A DNA stretch of 64,000 nt from Shewanella sp. VB17 (GTDB lineage: Bacteria > Pseudomonadota > Gammaproteobacteria > Enterobacterales > Shewanellaceae): NCBI RefSeq assembly GCF_013248905.1, contig NZ_JABRVS010000001.1:3224001-3288000 (forward strand), in the 5' to 3' direction. The position numbers and the translations under genes are program-made. Below the pieces are notes generated by a model. That model saw nothing but the letters and a program-made list of their open reading frames with translations, was not told the origin of the DNA and searched no databases. Shown one piece after another: positions 18,106-27,571 of the stretch. Within the stretch, counting starts at the first letter, position 1, and every line of letters begins with the position of its first letter.

Positions 18106-18125
18106 GCTTAATGTGAATATTAAGC
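18106..18125 (+). terminator. Weak hairpin after yejM
   Basis: A 7-bp stem (GCTTAAT / ATTAAGC) with a 6-base loop lies 50 bases after the yejM stop. It is AT-rich with an AATAAAAG tail; a poor terminator at best. Confidence 0.25.
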
Positions 18126-18243
18126 AATAAAAGCTGATAAAATAAGCAATTAAACAAACAGAATGACTAATCACTTGCGTAAACTACAGTGAATTGCTAA
18201 AGTCCTGCCTCATCTTACTGGCCTTATTTAGTAAGATTAAAAT

Positions 18244-18320
18244 CGGGATATGGCCTAGTCCGGTAAGGCGCTTGTCTGGGGGACAAGAGATCGCAGGTTC
18301 AAATCCTGCTATCCCGACCA
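18244..18320 (+). tRNA. tRNA-Pro (anticodon GGG), CCA encoded
   Basis: A 77-base cloverleaf is clear. The acceptor arms CGGGATA and TATCCCG pair, the anticodon stem CTTGT/ACAAG encloses the 7-base loop CTGGGGG (anticodon GGG), and the T arm GCAGG-TTCAAAT-CCTGC is standard. CCA is encoded at 18318-18320. It decodes CCC and probably CCU. A strong terminator follows 7 bases later, so it is transcribed alone. A minus-strand reading frame over this locus is an artefact. Confidence 0.97.
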
Positions 18321-18327
18321 AACATAG

Positions 18328-18360
18328 AAAAGCCGCTAATCGAAAGATTAGCGGCTTTTT
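18328..18360 (+). terminator. Rho-independent terminator after tRNA-Pro
   Basis: A perfect 14-bp stem (AAAAGCCGCTAATC / GATTAGCGGCTTTT) with a GAAA tetraloop ends in a T-run. This is a textbook intrinsic terminator. Confidence 0.95.
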
Positions 18361-18484
18361 AGTATAAAAATAACCCGTCACACATTGTTGCTTATGATTA
18401 ATCAGCAGCAGAAAGCATAAGATAATGGATCACTCACAACACACCTTTTGTCGAAGCTCTCATTCTTAACGGTAAGCATCTATA

Positions 18485-20677
18485 ATGAGTATAATAGATA
18501 AAAACAATACTCCTAATATGCACAAAATAAACCTGCAACACGTAAAGTTATCTGTCATATTTGGCCTAATAGGTTTACTGGTAAACCTTTATCCCATACA
18601 ACTCTTTGCTAACAGCCAATTAATATTAGGGAATATTTTTTTTGTCATTACTGCTATATTATTAGGTCCTTGGTTTGCTCTGCTATGTGCAATTATATCT
18701 TCAATCGGGTTAATGATTGCTTGGGCAAGCCCACATATTTTACTATTATTTAGTTTAGAAGCTATTTGGCTTGGCTACGCCAGAAAAAAAGACATATATT
18801 CACTGTACGCTGACATAAGTTATTGGTTTTTTTTAGGCATGCCACTGTTTTACTTGTATTCGACTCACCTTTCAGATCTCCCAACCAGTCACATCTTTTT
18901 TATTACATTAAAGCAGGGGATTAATGGACTTATCTATGTCTCTCTAGCTTCATTAGCTGTCATTATTTTTTCTGGGTTATGGCATCTAGAAGGTAAAATA
19001 AAAGATAAAAAAAGACGGACTTTCAACGCTCAATTAACCTACAACTTTATCCTAGTGCTAACCCTTTCGTTACTCTGTTCAGCGTTGGTTTTCAACCATC
19101 AAATAATGTTACAACAACAAACCAATCTTAATCAAAAATTACACAACTCGGCTATCCATTTAGGTCACGCAACAGAAGCGTTTATCGATACTCACAAAAA
19201 AGCCATCGCTACAGCCTCTCGTTGGCTAAGCCTGTCGTCACGAGATCTTCAAGGGATGCAATCGAAATTAATAAAATTACATCACAGCTATACTGATTTT
19301 GGCAGCATGATAGTCACAGATGCTGAAGCTAGGGTTATTGCTGCAGCGCCCATTACAATACTCAACTTAGACAAACTCAACAGTAAGAGCTTAACCGTCA
19401 AAAACCCTCATTATTTCCAACAAGCATTCAATAAACAAGAAACATACGTTTCTCCTCCTTTCAGGGGAAAAGGAGACTTAGGTGCCCCTACTGTGTCAAT
19501 AAGTGCGCCTATTTACCATAAAGAAGGCGCAGAAGAACCTGTAGGGGTCATCGAAGGCTTTATAAACTTAGCCAGTTTTGTCAATATAGAGAGAGCTGAT
19601 CAAACAGATAATCTACAATCTATGATCATCATGGACGACAATAATCGTATTATCTACGCATCGGACAAGTTAACACTACCTGCACTTTCAATATTCAAAT
19701 CAGTAAAAAAAGGCCAAGGTTACAATACCAGCTTACATTTATTCAACCTTTATGATTTTGAAAACTCAACTCCTGAATTTGTCTATAGTCGGTACCAGTT
19801 AAATAATGGTTGGAAGTTGTATATTGTGGCACCATTTTCTCCATTACTAAGGCTATTGGAAACACAATACCTCACCACTCTTACTGCCTTATTGTTTTCT
19901 TTACTCATCACTATTATTGTCGCTCAAGTGATCAGCATGAGATTAACTCATCCCTTAAACATAATTTCCAATAAATTTGCCGGCAAAGGCACGAGTAATG
20001 TCGACTCATATCATATCGATGAAGAATCACCTCAAGAGTTTTTAACATTATATCAGAGTATTAAAATGAGTAAGCAAGAACTTATTCGCTATCAATTAGC
20101 ACTAGAAGAAAAAGTAGCAACTCGTACATTTGCGCTAGAAAAAGCCAATAAAAAGTTACAACTTTTAGCAGAGCATGATGATTTAACTAATTTATATAAT
20201 CGCCGTAGTGCGGAAATAAAATTTAACACTACGCATCATTTATGCCTAAGAAGTGGTGAAATGATGGTTGTAGCGATTATCGATATTGATCATTTTAAAA
20301 CGATCAATGATACCTTCGGTCATCTTGCAGGTGATGAGTGTTTACGCGCTATCGCAAATAATATGAAACTCTTTTTTAAGCGTGATAGTGATGTCATTGC
20401 CAGATACGGTGGAGAAGAGTTTCTGATCATCCTTCCAATGGCACAGCTCGAAAAAATTGAACAACATTTAAATAAATTCAGGGTACAAATAAAAAAAGGG
20501 ATCATGCTCTCAACACAAGAAAAAACTGAAATAATAATGACTGTCAGCATTGGCGCTGTCGTCGCTAATCCAAATTACAGTAAATCATTACAAGAGTGGT
20601 TTAAACAAGCAGATAAAAACTTATATCAAGCAAAAAATCAAGGACGAGATAACGTCGTTGTTAGCCATCTTGCGTAA
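18485..20677 (+). CDS. Membrane-bound diguanylate cyclase with periplasmic sensor
   Basis: This enzyme makes the second messenger cyclic di-GMP. The 730-residue protein has six or so N-terminal hydrophobic segments (20-165) and another near 185-203. A long periplasmic region (205-455) resembles double-Cache sensors. Then come a membrane segment near 460-480, a short coiled coil with EEKVATRTFALEKANKKL, and a GGDEF domain. The active motif reads GGEEF (642-646), so it is catalytically competent. The product-inhibition I-site RxxD (Arg633, Asp636) is also intact. The signal sensed is unknown. It is downstream of tRNA-Pro and has no obvious operon partner. Confidence 0.93.
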   Translation: MSIIDKNNTPNMHKINLQHVKLSVIFGLIGLLVNLYPIQLFANSQLILGNIFFVITAILLGPWFALLCAIISSIGLMIAWASPHILLLFSLEAIWLGYARKKDIYSLYADISYWFFLGMPLFYLYSTHLSDLPTSHIFFITLKQGINGLIYVSLASLAVIIFSGLWHLEGKIKDKKRRTFNAQLTYNFILVLTLSLLCSALVFNHQIMLQQQTNLNQKLHNSAIHLGHATEAFIDTHKKAIATASRWLSLSSRDLQGMQSKLIKLHHSYTDFGSMIVTDAEARVIAAAPITILNLDKLNSKSLTVKNPHYFQQAFNKQETYVSPPFRGKGDLGAPTVSISAPIYHKEGAEEPVGVIEGFINLASFVNIERADQTDNLQSMIIMDDNNRIIYASDKLTLPALSIFKSVKKGQGYNTSLHLFNLYDFENSTPEFVYSRYQLNNGWKLYIVAPFSPLLRLLETQYLTTLTALLFSLLITIIVAQVISMRLTHPLNIISNKFAGKGTSNVDSYHIDEESPQEFLTLYQSIKMSKQELIRYQLALEEKVATRTFALEKANKKLQLLAEHDDLTNLYNRRSAEIKFNTTHHLCLRSGEMMVVAIIDIDHFKTINDTFGHLAGDECLRAIANNMKLFFKRDSDVIARYGGEEFLIILPMAQLEKIEQHLNKFRVQIKKGIMLSTQEKTEIIMTVSIGAVVANPNYSKSLQEWFKQADKNLYQAKNQGRDNVVVSHLA

Positions 20678-20960
20678 ATTGTCATTAACTTTCGCACTTA
20701 AACAAGATAAGCTCATTATCATAGGGGCAAATCAATTAATCAACAAGGAAGTTAACACTAGTTTATGGCATATCCTTGCCGGTGCTGTTGTAGTAAAGCA
20801 ACTTTCGATGGACCTCAACAACATTTCTTTTATGACTGTCGATAACGACCCAACACTGCATTACAGCAGCATGTCGATACTCAAAACACCTTACTTAGAT
20901 CACCGACAGTATTCCAACCAATTAATAGCAAACACCCGTCAGTTAATTTCGAGACATTAA
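20670..20960 (+). CDS. Possible small protein overlapping the end of the diguanylate cyclase gene
   Basis: A frame that begins with TTG at 20670, overlapping the cyclase stop codon by 8 bases, stays open for 96 codons across a stretch with no other gene. The peptide has hydrophobic patches (KLIIIGANQLI, LAGAVVVKQL) but no domain I know. There is no clear ribosome binding site, and an ATG appears only later. Translational coupling could explain this, but chance is a real alternative. A weak GC hairpin (AGGCG/CGCCT, 20963-20979) follows. Confidence 0.25.
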   Translation: MRKLSLTFALKQDKLIIIGANQLINKEVNTSLWHILAGAVVVKQLSMDLNNISFMTVDNDPTLHYSSMSILKTPYLDHRQYSNQLIANTRQLISRH

Positions 20961-20995
20961 AAAGGCGCTTAACACGCCTAAAATAAATCTACTTC

Positions 20996-21826
20996 CTAGT
21001 CATAAATTGTCGGTATGGCATCTCGTTTATGCTGTGTCGCTTTATAGATCCCAATCAGCTTATCATCGACATAAGAGTCTACTGATTTGCCCTCTAAAAA
21101 ATCATCAATCTGATCATAGGTCAAACCTAATGCGATTTCATCCTCAAGCTGAGGCTTATCCTCTTCAAGATCTGCTGTAGGAGCCTTATTCACCAGCACT
21201 AGAGGGGCACCTAAATGGGATGCTAGTTGACGAATTTGACGTTTATTTAAACCAAATAACGGTGCCAGATCACAAGCACCATCACCCCACTTAGTATAAA
21301 AGCCGGTAATATTTTCAGCACTATGATCTGTTCCCACAACGAGACCACCGGTTAGCCCTGCAATCTCGTACTGAGCAATCATACGCATTCTGGCTTTAGC
21401 ATTGCCTTTCACAAAATCACGCTTTGAACTATCTAATATGTGTATATCACTCGCATCAAGTCCATTTAGGACATCGCTGTGGATCCCATTCACCCCATCA
21501 TGAATATTCACTGTCACTAATTTTGATGGATTAATGAACTTACAAGCTAACTGGGCCTCATCTTCATCTTTCTGAATATGATAAGGCAGACGAACAGCAA
21601 GAAACTGGTAGTGCGTCGAACTTGTATCTTGATTAAGCTCATCAACTGCCAATTGGCATAATTTACCAGCAAGAGATGAGTCGACACCACCACTTATCCC
21701 AAGTACTAATGTGTGTGTGCTGGACTCTTTTAACTTTAGTTTTATAAATGCAACCCGTCTTTCAACTTCATAATCAGCCTCTATCGCTGGCTGAACTTTC
21801 ATTTCACGTAATATCTGTCCTTTCAC
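20996..21826 (-). CDS. nadE: Ammonia-dependent NAD+ synthetase
   Basis: NadE amidates nicotinic acid adenine dinucleotide with ATP and ammonia, the last step of NAD+ synthesis. The 276-residue protein is the short, glutaminase-free form (E. coli 275). It shows the pyrophosphatase loop LGISGGVDSSLAGKL near residue 42, the GTDHSAENITGFYTKWGDGACDL segment near 166, and KAPTADLE later. I kept the GTG start at 21826 because GGAG lies 8 bases upstream and the length then matches E. coli. It is followed by an opposing gene end on the other strand and preceded by the chemoreceptor gene's end. Confidence 0.95.
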   Translation of the reverse strand: MKGQILREMKVQPAIEADYEVERRVAFIKLKLKESSTHTLVLGISGGVDSSLAGKLCQLAVDELNQDTSSTHYQFLAVRLPYHIQKDEDEAQLACKFINPSKLVTVNIHDGVNGIHSDVLNGLDASDIHILDSSKRDFVKGNAKARMRMIAQYEIAGLTGGLVVGTDHSAENITGFYTKWGDGACDLAPLFGLNKRQIRQLASHLGAPLVLVNKAPTADLEEDKPQLEDEIALGLTYDQIDDFLEGKSVDSYVDDKLIGIYKATQHKRDAIPTIYD

Positions 21827-21903
21827 AAGCTGTGCTCCAAAATTAGTCTCATTTGCATCGCTAGTTATTATGAGCTAAGCATAAATGAATACCAATAAAA
21901 TAC

Positions 21904-24057
21904 TTACACATCACGTAATTTGAAACGCGATAACATCAACTGTAACTGCTCAGCTTGTTGAGATAACTGTACCGCCGCTGCTGCACTTTGTTGAGCTGTT
22001 TCATTATTTTGCTGCGTCACACCATCTATTTCAACTACGCCTTGATTGATGGTTTCTGCGCCTATTGCTTGTTCGTTGCTTGCCGTCGCTATTTCAGCAA
22101 CAAGGGCTGAGGTTTGACTGACCGTCTCGAAAATATTTCTTAAACTTTCAGCAGTTTCATTGGCAATCGCACTGCCATTTTCAGTTTTCACAACAGAGCC
22201 TGCGATTAACTTAGATGTTTCTTCCGCCGCACTCGTGCTCCTCGCCGCTAAATTACGCACCTCATCCGCAACCACTGCGAACCCTCGACCTTGCTCCCCG
22301 GCACGAGCAGCCTCAATAGCGGCATTCAAGGCAAGTAAGTTGGTTTGAGCTGCAATTTCATCAATAATACTAATAAATCCTGAAATACTTTTACTTGCCT
22401 CTGACATTTCAGACATAGCCACGATCATACCTGCCATTTTCTCAATCCCTTCTTGAGCTGCAGTCTGCGCTTGACTGGCAAATTCACTCGCCTGATTCGC
22501 ATTTTGTGCATTGGTATTAATTTGTGTGCTTAACTCATTGAGAGAGCTGGCGATATTATCTAGACTAGCTGATTGTTTAGAGGCACCATCTGACAGTGAT
22601 GCGCTACTGGACGACACGTTGGCACTGCCTTGAGATATTTCATCGCTGGCTGTTTGAGTCTGAGTCAATACATCATTTAAGTTATCAGTCATGGTTCTCA
22701 ATGCAATACCTAAAGAATCACAATCTGACGCCAACTCAACATTTTGATCTAAATCACCCTTAGCAATACGTTCTGCCAAACTCACTTTGGTATGTAACGA
22801 TGCCATCATGCGCTTCATTTCAGCAAAGATACCTTTATCGACGCCATTTTTTTGTAGATCCATGGATAAGTCACCTTCTGCCACTTTCTTAGCAATACTG
22901 GCAATATAAACTGGTTCATCGCCAAGCAGATCCATAATGTGCCTTGTCAGCCAAAGTGCAATTGCAATCCCAATAATAATGGCGCATAACGTACCAAAAA
23001 CGGCGACGTTAATGACCAACGCCTCTGTCGTTGCTAACGACTCCATACGTGCTTCCATTAGCACATGCTCTCTTCCTTTCAAGGTTTTGATCTGACCTCT
23101 GAACTTATCAAAGTAGATATTTCCTTTGGCTTGCACAATAAAATCAGAGATATCATCCATGGTTTTGGAATCACCTATCTGATGCCTTAATTCAATTTGC
23201 TTTTCAACAACCTTGCTAATCCAATCATCAATGGTCACCCGACTCTCTTGTAGCAACGTAACTTGAGCAGGATTATCCGACACCTTACTAGATAGCTCAT
23301 CGATTAATTGATAGAAGTGCGTTTTCCCCTTGTTATAAGGTATTAAAAATCTCTCTTGCCCTGCAAGTAAATACCCTCTCATTCCCGTTTCCATATCAAT
23401 AGCAGAGAGAAGAAGTGATTGAGCCATCGAGATAGCCTGATATGTGTGCTCTACCCACTGGGTTGATTTCCTCAGCTCCTCAATGTCATAAGTTCTACTT
23501 GCTTTTGCTTGTCGCGAAACCATCAAGGTGTTTTCACGTTCAATAAATGTGGCTAACTGCTCTCTAAACTTATCTAAATACTGCTCACCTTTAGCTTGCT
23601 GAACTTCTACAGCAATATCGTTCATGCTTTTGGAATCACCAACCTCACCTCGCAATACAAGGGCTGGTTCAGCGACATTTTTTTGCCAGTCGCTGAGTGT
23701 CGCCGAGACATCATTAAGTAAGGCCACTTGTGCTGTATTAATCGAAAGCTTGTCTCGAAGCTCATTGACGAGTTTATCAAAAGCTTGACTACCATTATTG
23801 TACGGGGCTAAAAAACTCTCTTCCCCGGCCAATAAATACCCTCGCATGCCGGTTTCCATATCAACCGCTGCAGCTTCAACTTTTGAGGCCTTGCTCAATA
23901 CATCATGTGTAAAACTAACCCATGATGTATTGCTAGAAAGTGACTTAACACTGACAAAGACGACGAGTGTGATAACAAGCATCATGCCTAATATCAGTCC
24001 ATATCCTAATAACAATTTTGTTCTAAAACTCATCTTGCCAAGCATGTTACTATCCAT
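21904..24057 (-). CDS. Methyl-accepting chemotaxis protein with two CHASE3-type sensor domains
   Basis: This is a transmembrane chemoreceptor of 717 residues. After a first membrane segment (about 13-33) the periplasmic part holds two copies of the same module. Both contain DMETGMRGYLLAG, then a PYN segment and GDSK(S/T)M(N/D)DI, so it is a tandem CHASE3-like duplication. A second membrane segment (about 345-365) leads to a HAMP-like region and the cytoplasmic signalling hairpin with EIAAQTNLLALNAAIEAARAGEQGRGFAVVADEVR. The ATG follows AGAGGT. It ends without a CheR-binding pentapeptide. The ligand is unknown. It lies alone, divergent from the AraC regulator. Confidence 0.93.
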   Translation of the reverse strand: MDSNMLGKMSFRTKLLLGYGLILGMMLVITLVVFVSVKSLSSNTSWVSFTHDVLSKASKVEAAAVDMETGMRGYLLAGEESFLAPYNNGSQAFDKLVNELRDKLSINTAQVALLNDVSATLSDWQKNVAEPALVLRGEVGDSKSMNDIAVEVQQAKGEQYLDKFREQLATFIERENTLMVSRQAKASRTYDIEELRKSTQWVEHTYQAISMAQSLLLSAIDMETGMRGYLLAGQERFLIPYNKGKTHFYQLIDELSSKVSDNPAQVTLLQESRVTIDDWISKVVEKQIELRHQIGDSKTMDDISDFIVQAKGNIYFDKFRGQIKTLKGREHVLMEARMESLATTEALVINVAVFGTLCAIIIGIAIALWLTRHIMDLLGDEPVYIASIAKKVAEGDLSMDLQKNGVDKGIFAEMKRMMASLHTKVSLAERIAKGDLDQNVELASDCDSLGIALRTMTDNLNDVLTQTQTASDEISQGSANVSSSSASLSDGASKQSASLDNIASSLNELSTQINTNAQNANQASEFASQAQTAAQEGIEKMAGMIVAMSEMSEASKSISGFISIIDEIAAQTNLLALNAAIEAARAGEQGRGFAVVADEVRNLAARSTSAAEETSKLIAGSVVKTENGSAIANETAESLRNIFETVSQTSALVAEIATASNEQAIGAETINQGVVEIDGVTQQNNETAQQSAAAAVQLSQQAEQLQLMLSRFKLRDV

Positions 24058-24240
24058 CTTCTACCTCTGTCATTCATTAGAAACCACATCCTTCTCAGAC
24101 TAGTGGTTAACTTTTCACTCATGAATTATACAAACTCAAAACAAATAATCTTCTATATTAGGATTTAAGTATTGACGTAAAAAATGGCTATAGGGGAATT
24201 TATTTATAACTTTTTAAACTAAAAAAATTTAATTTTATAT

Positions 24241-24280
24241 CAAAAAGTAGTATTTAGTTCACCGATAAATGTACTTTTTG
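24241..24280. repeat. Stem-loop in the divergent gap between the chemoreceptor and araC-type genes
   Basis: CAAAAAGTA (24241-24249) and TACTTTTTG (24272-24280) are perfect 9-bp arms, with an inner ATTTA/TAAAT pair, in a 324-base gap between divergent genes. It looks like a terminator although no gene ends here. The rest of the gap is very AT-rich and shows no gene. Confidence 0.35.
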
Positions 24281-24381
24281 GCCACTAAAAACAGAACCCA
24301 TAGTGGAAAAATATTGGCACCGTTGCAATTTTTTACTCGCTCACATCACGCAGTCATTGCTATGATTAATACAGAATAAAG

Positions 24382-25221
24382 ATGGCAAAAGATAAAATAA
24401 TGAAACATGAAAACATGGAGTATTGGCGTAATCCTGCAATCAATGATGTGGTACTATGCAAAGCAGATATTTCCAAATTCGAATTTCAACAGCACGTTCA
24501 TTTGGATTATCATATTGGTGTGGTTTCTCAAGGATGCCAACAGTATAGCCATAAAGGCATAAGTTACCAATTATCTCCGGGGTCTATTTCGACATTAAAC
24601 CCAGACGAAGTGCATAATGGTCACAGTGTCGACCCTCTTGGTTACCAAGCGCATATTATGTCCATCCCTTACGAGTATCTTGTTCAAATCAGCCAAGAAT
24701 TAAACCATAAAGAAATTTTTTTTAGCACTCCACTTGTTGAAGACTTTCAACTACAACAAGCATTTTTACAGCTACACCAAATGCTCACGACACCACAAGA
24801 AAGCAGCTTGCTGATTGAAACCAATTTAATGGCTTTTATCACAGAGCTTTTTTTAAGGCACGGTCATATGACACCACAAAAAAAACATACAAATAACGGC
24901 CTATCTCAGCTGCAAGTTAACTATATACGGGAACTCTTTCATGATGACCTTAGCCAAGCCTTTCAACTTGAGGACTTAGCAAGATCACTGGAGTTAAGTA
25001 AATTCCAATTTTTAAGAAAATTTAAACAGTCCGTGGGTATGACTCCCCATGCTTACCTGAAACGGATCCGATTAGAATATGCAAAAAAAGCATTAATTAA
25101 AGGTGAAAGTACCATTGAGATCGCCCATAACGTGGGGTTTTTCGATCAAAGTCATTTCAACAAAGCATTTAAAAGTGCCTATTTAATCACCCCAGCGTAT
25201 TTTCAACAACGCGTCCTTTAG
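24382..25221 (+). CDS. AraC-family transcriptional regulator with cupin-type sensor domain
   Basis: This 279-residue regulator has an N-terminal AraC-type cupin (FQQHVHLDYHIGVV, then YQLSPGSISTLNPDEVHNG) and a C-terminal double helix-turn-helix. The latter shows LSKFQFLRKFKQSVGMTPHAYLKRIRLEYAKKALIKGE and IAHNVGFFDQSHFNKAFK. The start could be any of three early ATGs (residues 1, 7, 12). It is followed on the same strand, 98 bases on, by a LysE-family exporter. AraC/LysE pairs of this kind usually have the regulator switching on the exporter in response to an amino acid or related compound (inference here). Confidence 0.9.
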   Translation: MAKDKIMKHENMEYWRNPAINDVVLCKADISKFEFQQHVHLDYHIGVVSQGCQQYSHKGISYQLSPGSISTLNPDEVHNGHSVDPLGYQAHIMSIPYEYLVQISQELNHKEIFFSTPLVEDFQLQQAFLQLHQMLTTPQESSLLIETNLMAFITELFLRHGHMTPQKKHTNNGLSQLQVNYIRELFHDDLSQAFQLEDLARSLELSKFQFLRKFKQSVGMTPHAYLKRIRLEYAKKALIKGESTIEIAHNVGFFDQSHFNKAFKSAYLITPAYFQQRVL

Positions 25222-25319
25222 TTAAAATACACGTTGTTTTGCAATTTTATCCTATTCCTTATTGCCACAGCCCATCAAAATATCCTTAGCTTCTAACACT
25301 CTTATCTAAGGATATACAC

Positions 25320-25958
25320 ATGGATCTTCATCTACTTTTTTCACTCGTTATTATTCACAGTGCCGCACTAGCCAGTCCTGGGCCAGACTTTGCGTTAGTG
25401 CTCAAAATGGCCAGCCAAGAGAGCCGCCGCACAGCCCTTGCTGCAGCGTTGGGAATTTCAATGGCTATTTTGCTGCATACTTTATTAAGTCTTACTGGGG
25501 TCAGTCTCATCATTAAAAGTTCAGCAACCTTATTTTTAATTGTCCAGCTAATCGGAGCGAGTTACTTAGCTTGGATAGGCGCTAACGCATTAAAGGGGGC
25601 TATAGCACAATGGAAAACAAGCTTTAATGACACTAAAGTTGAGTGTGGTTATCTTCGATTAACCCCCATACAAGGCTTCAAACAAGGGTTTTACACTAAC
25701 TTACTCAACCCAAAGGCAATGGTTTTTTTTATTGTCTTGTTTTCCGCTATGATAACACCAGATGTCAGTGTATTAACTAAAATATCTGCAACGTTAATCT
25801 TACTTTTACTGTCGATTTTATGGTTCTGTATTATCGCCCTAGTGCTTTCTAAGCCTGAGATACAACAAAAGATGAGCAAAGCCACTCCGATAATAAATCT
25901 ACTAACAGGTCTTCTTTTTCTCACCATAGCACTGTTCATCATTTATGGTATTATGTGA
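25320..25958 (+). CDS. LysE/RhtB-family amino-acid exporter
   Basis: This is a 212-residue inner-membrane protein with about six hydrophobic segments. The LysE signature is clear: ASPGPDFALVLKMA near residue 18 and QGFYTNLLNPKAMVFFIVLFS near residue 122. The family exports amino acids and similar small metabolites by proton exchange; the substrate cannot be read from sequence. AAGGA 8 bases before the ATG supports the start. It is probably controlled by the AraC-type regulator just upstream. Confidence 0.92.
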   Translation: MDLHLLFSLVIIHSAALASPGPDFALVLKMASQESRRTALAAALGISMAILLHTLLSLTGVSLIIKSSATLFLIVQLIGASYLAWIGANALKGAIAQWKTSFNDTKVECGYLRLTPIQGFKQGFYTNLLNPKAMVFFIVLFSAMITPDVSVLTKISATLILLLLSILWFCIIALVLSKPEIQQKMSKATPIINLLTGLLFLTIALFIIYGIM

Positions 25959-26071
25959 ACTAAATTTGACATGGATTTAACTTAATAAACTGTAAATAAA
26001 GTCATGTCCCATGGTCTTTCTGCTGATGGACCTTTATTCAAACGAGACATTTATTAAAACAAAACATTCAT

Positions 26072-27571
26072 TCAGCTTACTATTCCTTTACAAAGCAATT
26101 TTCCCTGAATATTGTTTGCCAATAAATATCGACTCATTATGTCGATGGTAATATTAAGTAAACCGGTTACCCCCATTAAAAGTAAAGCTGAGCTGTAGCG
26201 GATCTCAACAAAGCAACTATCAATATAAAATCCTAAAGTAGCGACACCTAACATCCCAAAAATAGCAGTTTCTCTTAATATGACTTCAAAACGATAAAAA
26301 AGTAATCCCATCAAATTAGGGTATATTTGGGGTAAAATATCATAGCAATACCCATCAACGCGGCCATTATAGACCGAAGATGTCGTGAGCGTATCTGACT
26401 GCTTTAAACAAAGAAAAGCAATAAGCGCTCCATTATGCAATGCTAACGCTAACATCGCTGGTAACATGGAAGGACCGAGTAACATCATAAAAATAAAAGC
26501 AAAAATATATTCTGGGATTGATCTTAATATAAGTAAGAACAACTGCATTAAATGCGAAAACACCCCTGTCATTAATAGCTTACATGTCAGAAATAAGGCT
26601 ACAAAGTGCGACATAGCCAGTGCCGTTAATGCCAAAAGCAAAGTAATTATCACGCCTGGAAAGGCTTGTTCAAATAATATATTTTGGCCCCATTTAATCA
26701 CACCCACAAAGTGAAGGGGAGTAAATGACTCTAGATTTGGGAGTGCTGGTGGTAAAATATCCTGACTAATAAAACGCCACAATAGCATGCCATCGATAGA
26801 GGGAATACTCGGTAAGGTGAGCAAAGATAAAATCAAATAAATAACGATTAAGCGTGGCCGACACCAAAATGAAATAGTGCCTATTAGCGCAATAAACAGC
26901 ATCAATAACGCAGATCCTTCATGGTAATTGCCCTGCCTAAATGCCGTCTCTAAATAGAAACCTAATGTCGGCATACCAATGAACCCCAACACAGCACTGC
27001 TTCTTAATGCACATTCAAAACGATACCTGACATAGGCCAATATGGGCGTCAGGGCATGGCTTATCCGCGCATAACAATACTCGCTAATTTTATCCGTATT
27101 AGCAGGTAAAATTTGTCTTGTGACTGTGGGTGACTGCAATAAGATGTCATGAAACACTCGAGCAAAAGTCGCACCATATGGCAGTGCAATGGCAAGGATC
27201 CCCGTAATAGGAGATAAGCCAAATACTTGCAAAAATAACATCGCCCAAAAAATCTCATGGATTGAACGGATCATGGCACATAAAACGGCAATGAAGGGAT
27301 GAGCATATATCAGCGCTAAGGGAGCACCACAAAACAAGCCAACAATGATCCCCAACAAAGCAAAACTGACCGTTTGCCATAGTGCTTCAAACAAATATTC
27401 AGTGGCAAAAAAATCAGGACTCATTAACCCAAGTCCTATACGCTGAAACTCACTCCAAGGATCGAGTGAAATAATTTCAGTGTCACAGAAATAGAAACAA
27501 ACACAAGCAATAGTCCATAAAGCCAAGGTAACTCTTTGCCAATAACCTATAAAAAGTAATGGCCTAAGCAT
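26072..27571 (-). CDS. PhnE-type ABC permease, fused double-length protein
   Basis: This is the membrane part of a phosphonate-type ABC importer. At 499 residues it is twice the PhnE length: two homologous halves each have a permease loop and near their ends share the related segments FIGMPTLGFYLETAF and MLGVATLGFYIDSCF. So both subunits of the channel are in one chain. I chose the ATG at 27571, which overlaps the ATPase stop codon by 8 bases (ATGCTTAG); the longer frame would overlap by 50. It is the third gene of the set, after binding protein and ATPase. The substrate is discussed under the binding protein. Confidence 0.88.
   Translation of the reverse strand: MLRPLLFIGYWQRVTLALWTIACVCFYFCDTEIISLDPWSEFQRIGLGLMSPDFFATEYLFEALWQTVSFALLGIIVGLFCGAPLALIYAHPFIAVLCAMIRSIHEIFWAMLFLQVFGLSPITGILAIALPYGATFARVFHDILLQSPTVTRQILPANTDKISEYCYARISHALTPILAYVRYRFECALRSSAVLGFIGMPTLGFYLETAFRQGNYHEGSALLMLFIALIGTISFWCRPRLIVIYLILSLLTLPSIPSIDGMLLWRFISQDILPPALPNLESFTPLHFVGVIKWGQNILFEQAFPGVIITLLLALTALAMSHFVALFLTCKLLMTGVFSHLMQLFLLILRSIPEYIFAFIFMMLLGPSMLPAMLALALHNGALIAFLCLKQSDTLTTSSVYNGRVDGYCYDILPQIYPNLMGLLFYRFEVILRETAIFGMLGVATLGFYIDSCFVEIRYSSALLLMGVTGLLNITIDIMSRYLLANNIQGKLLCKGIVS

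Noticed and set aside
18244..18320. tRNA-Pro as integration site of a mobile element
   Set aside because: No integrase gene, no repeat of the tRNA end and only ordinary genes follow.
18184..18381. Minus-strand frame of 65 codons across tRNA-Pro
   Set aside because: It covers a clear tRNA and its terminator; the frame is chance.
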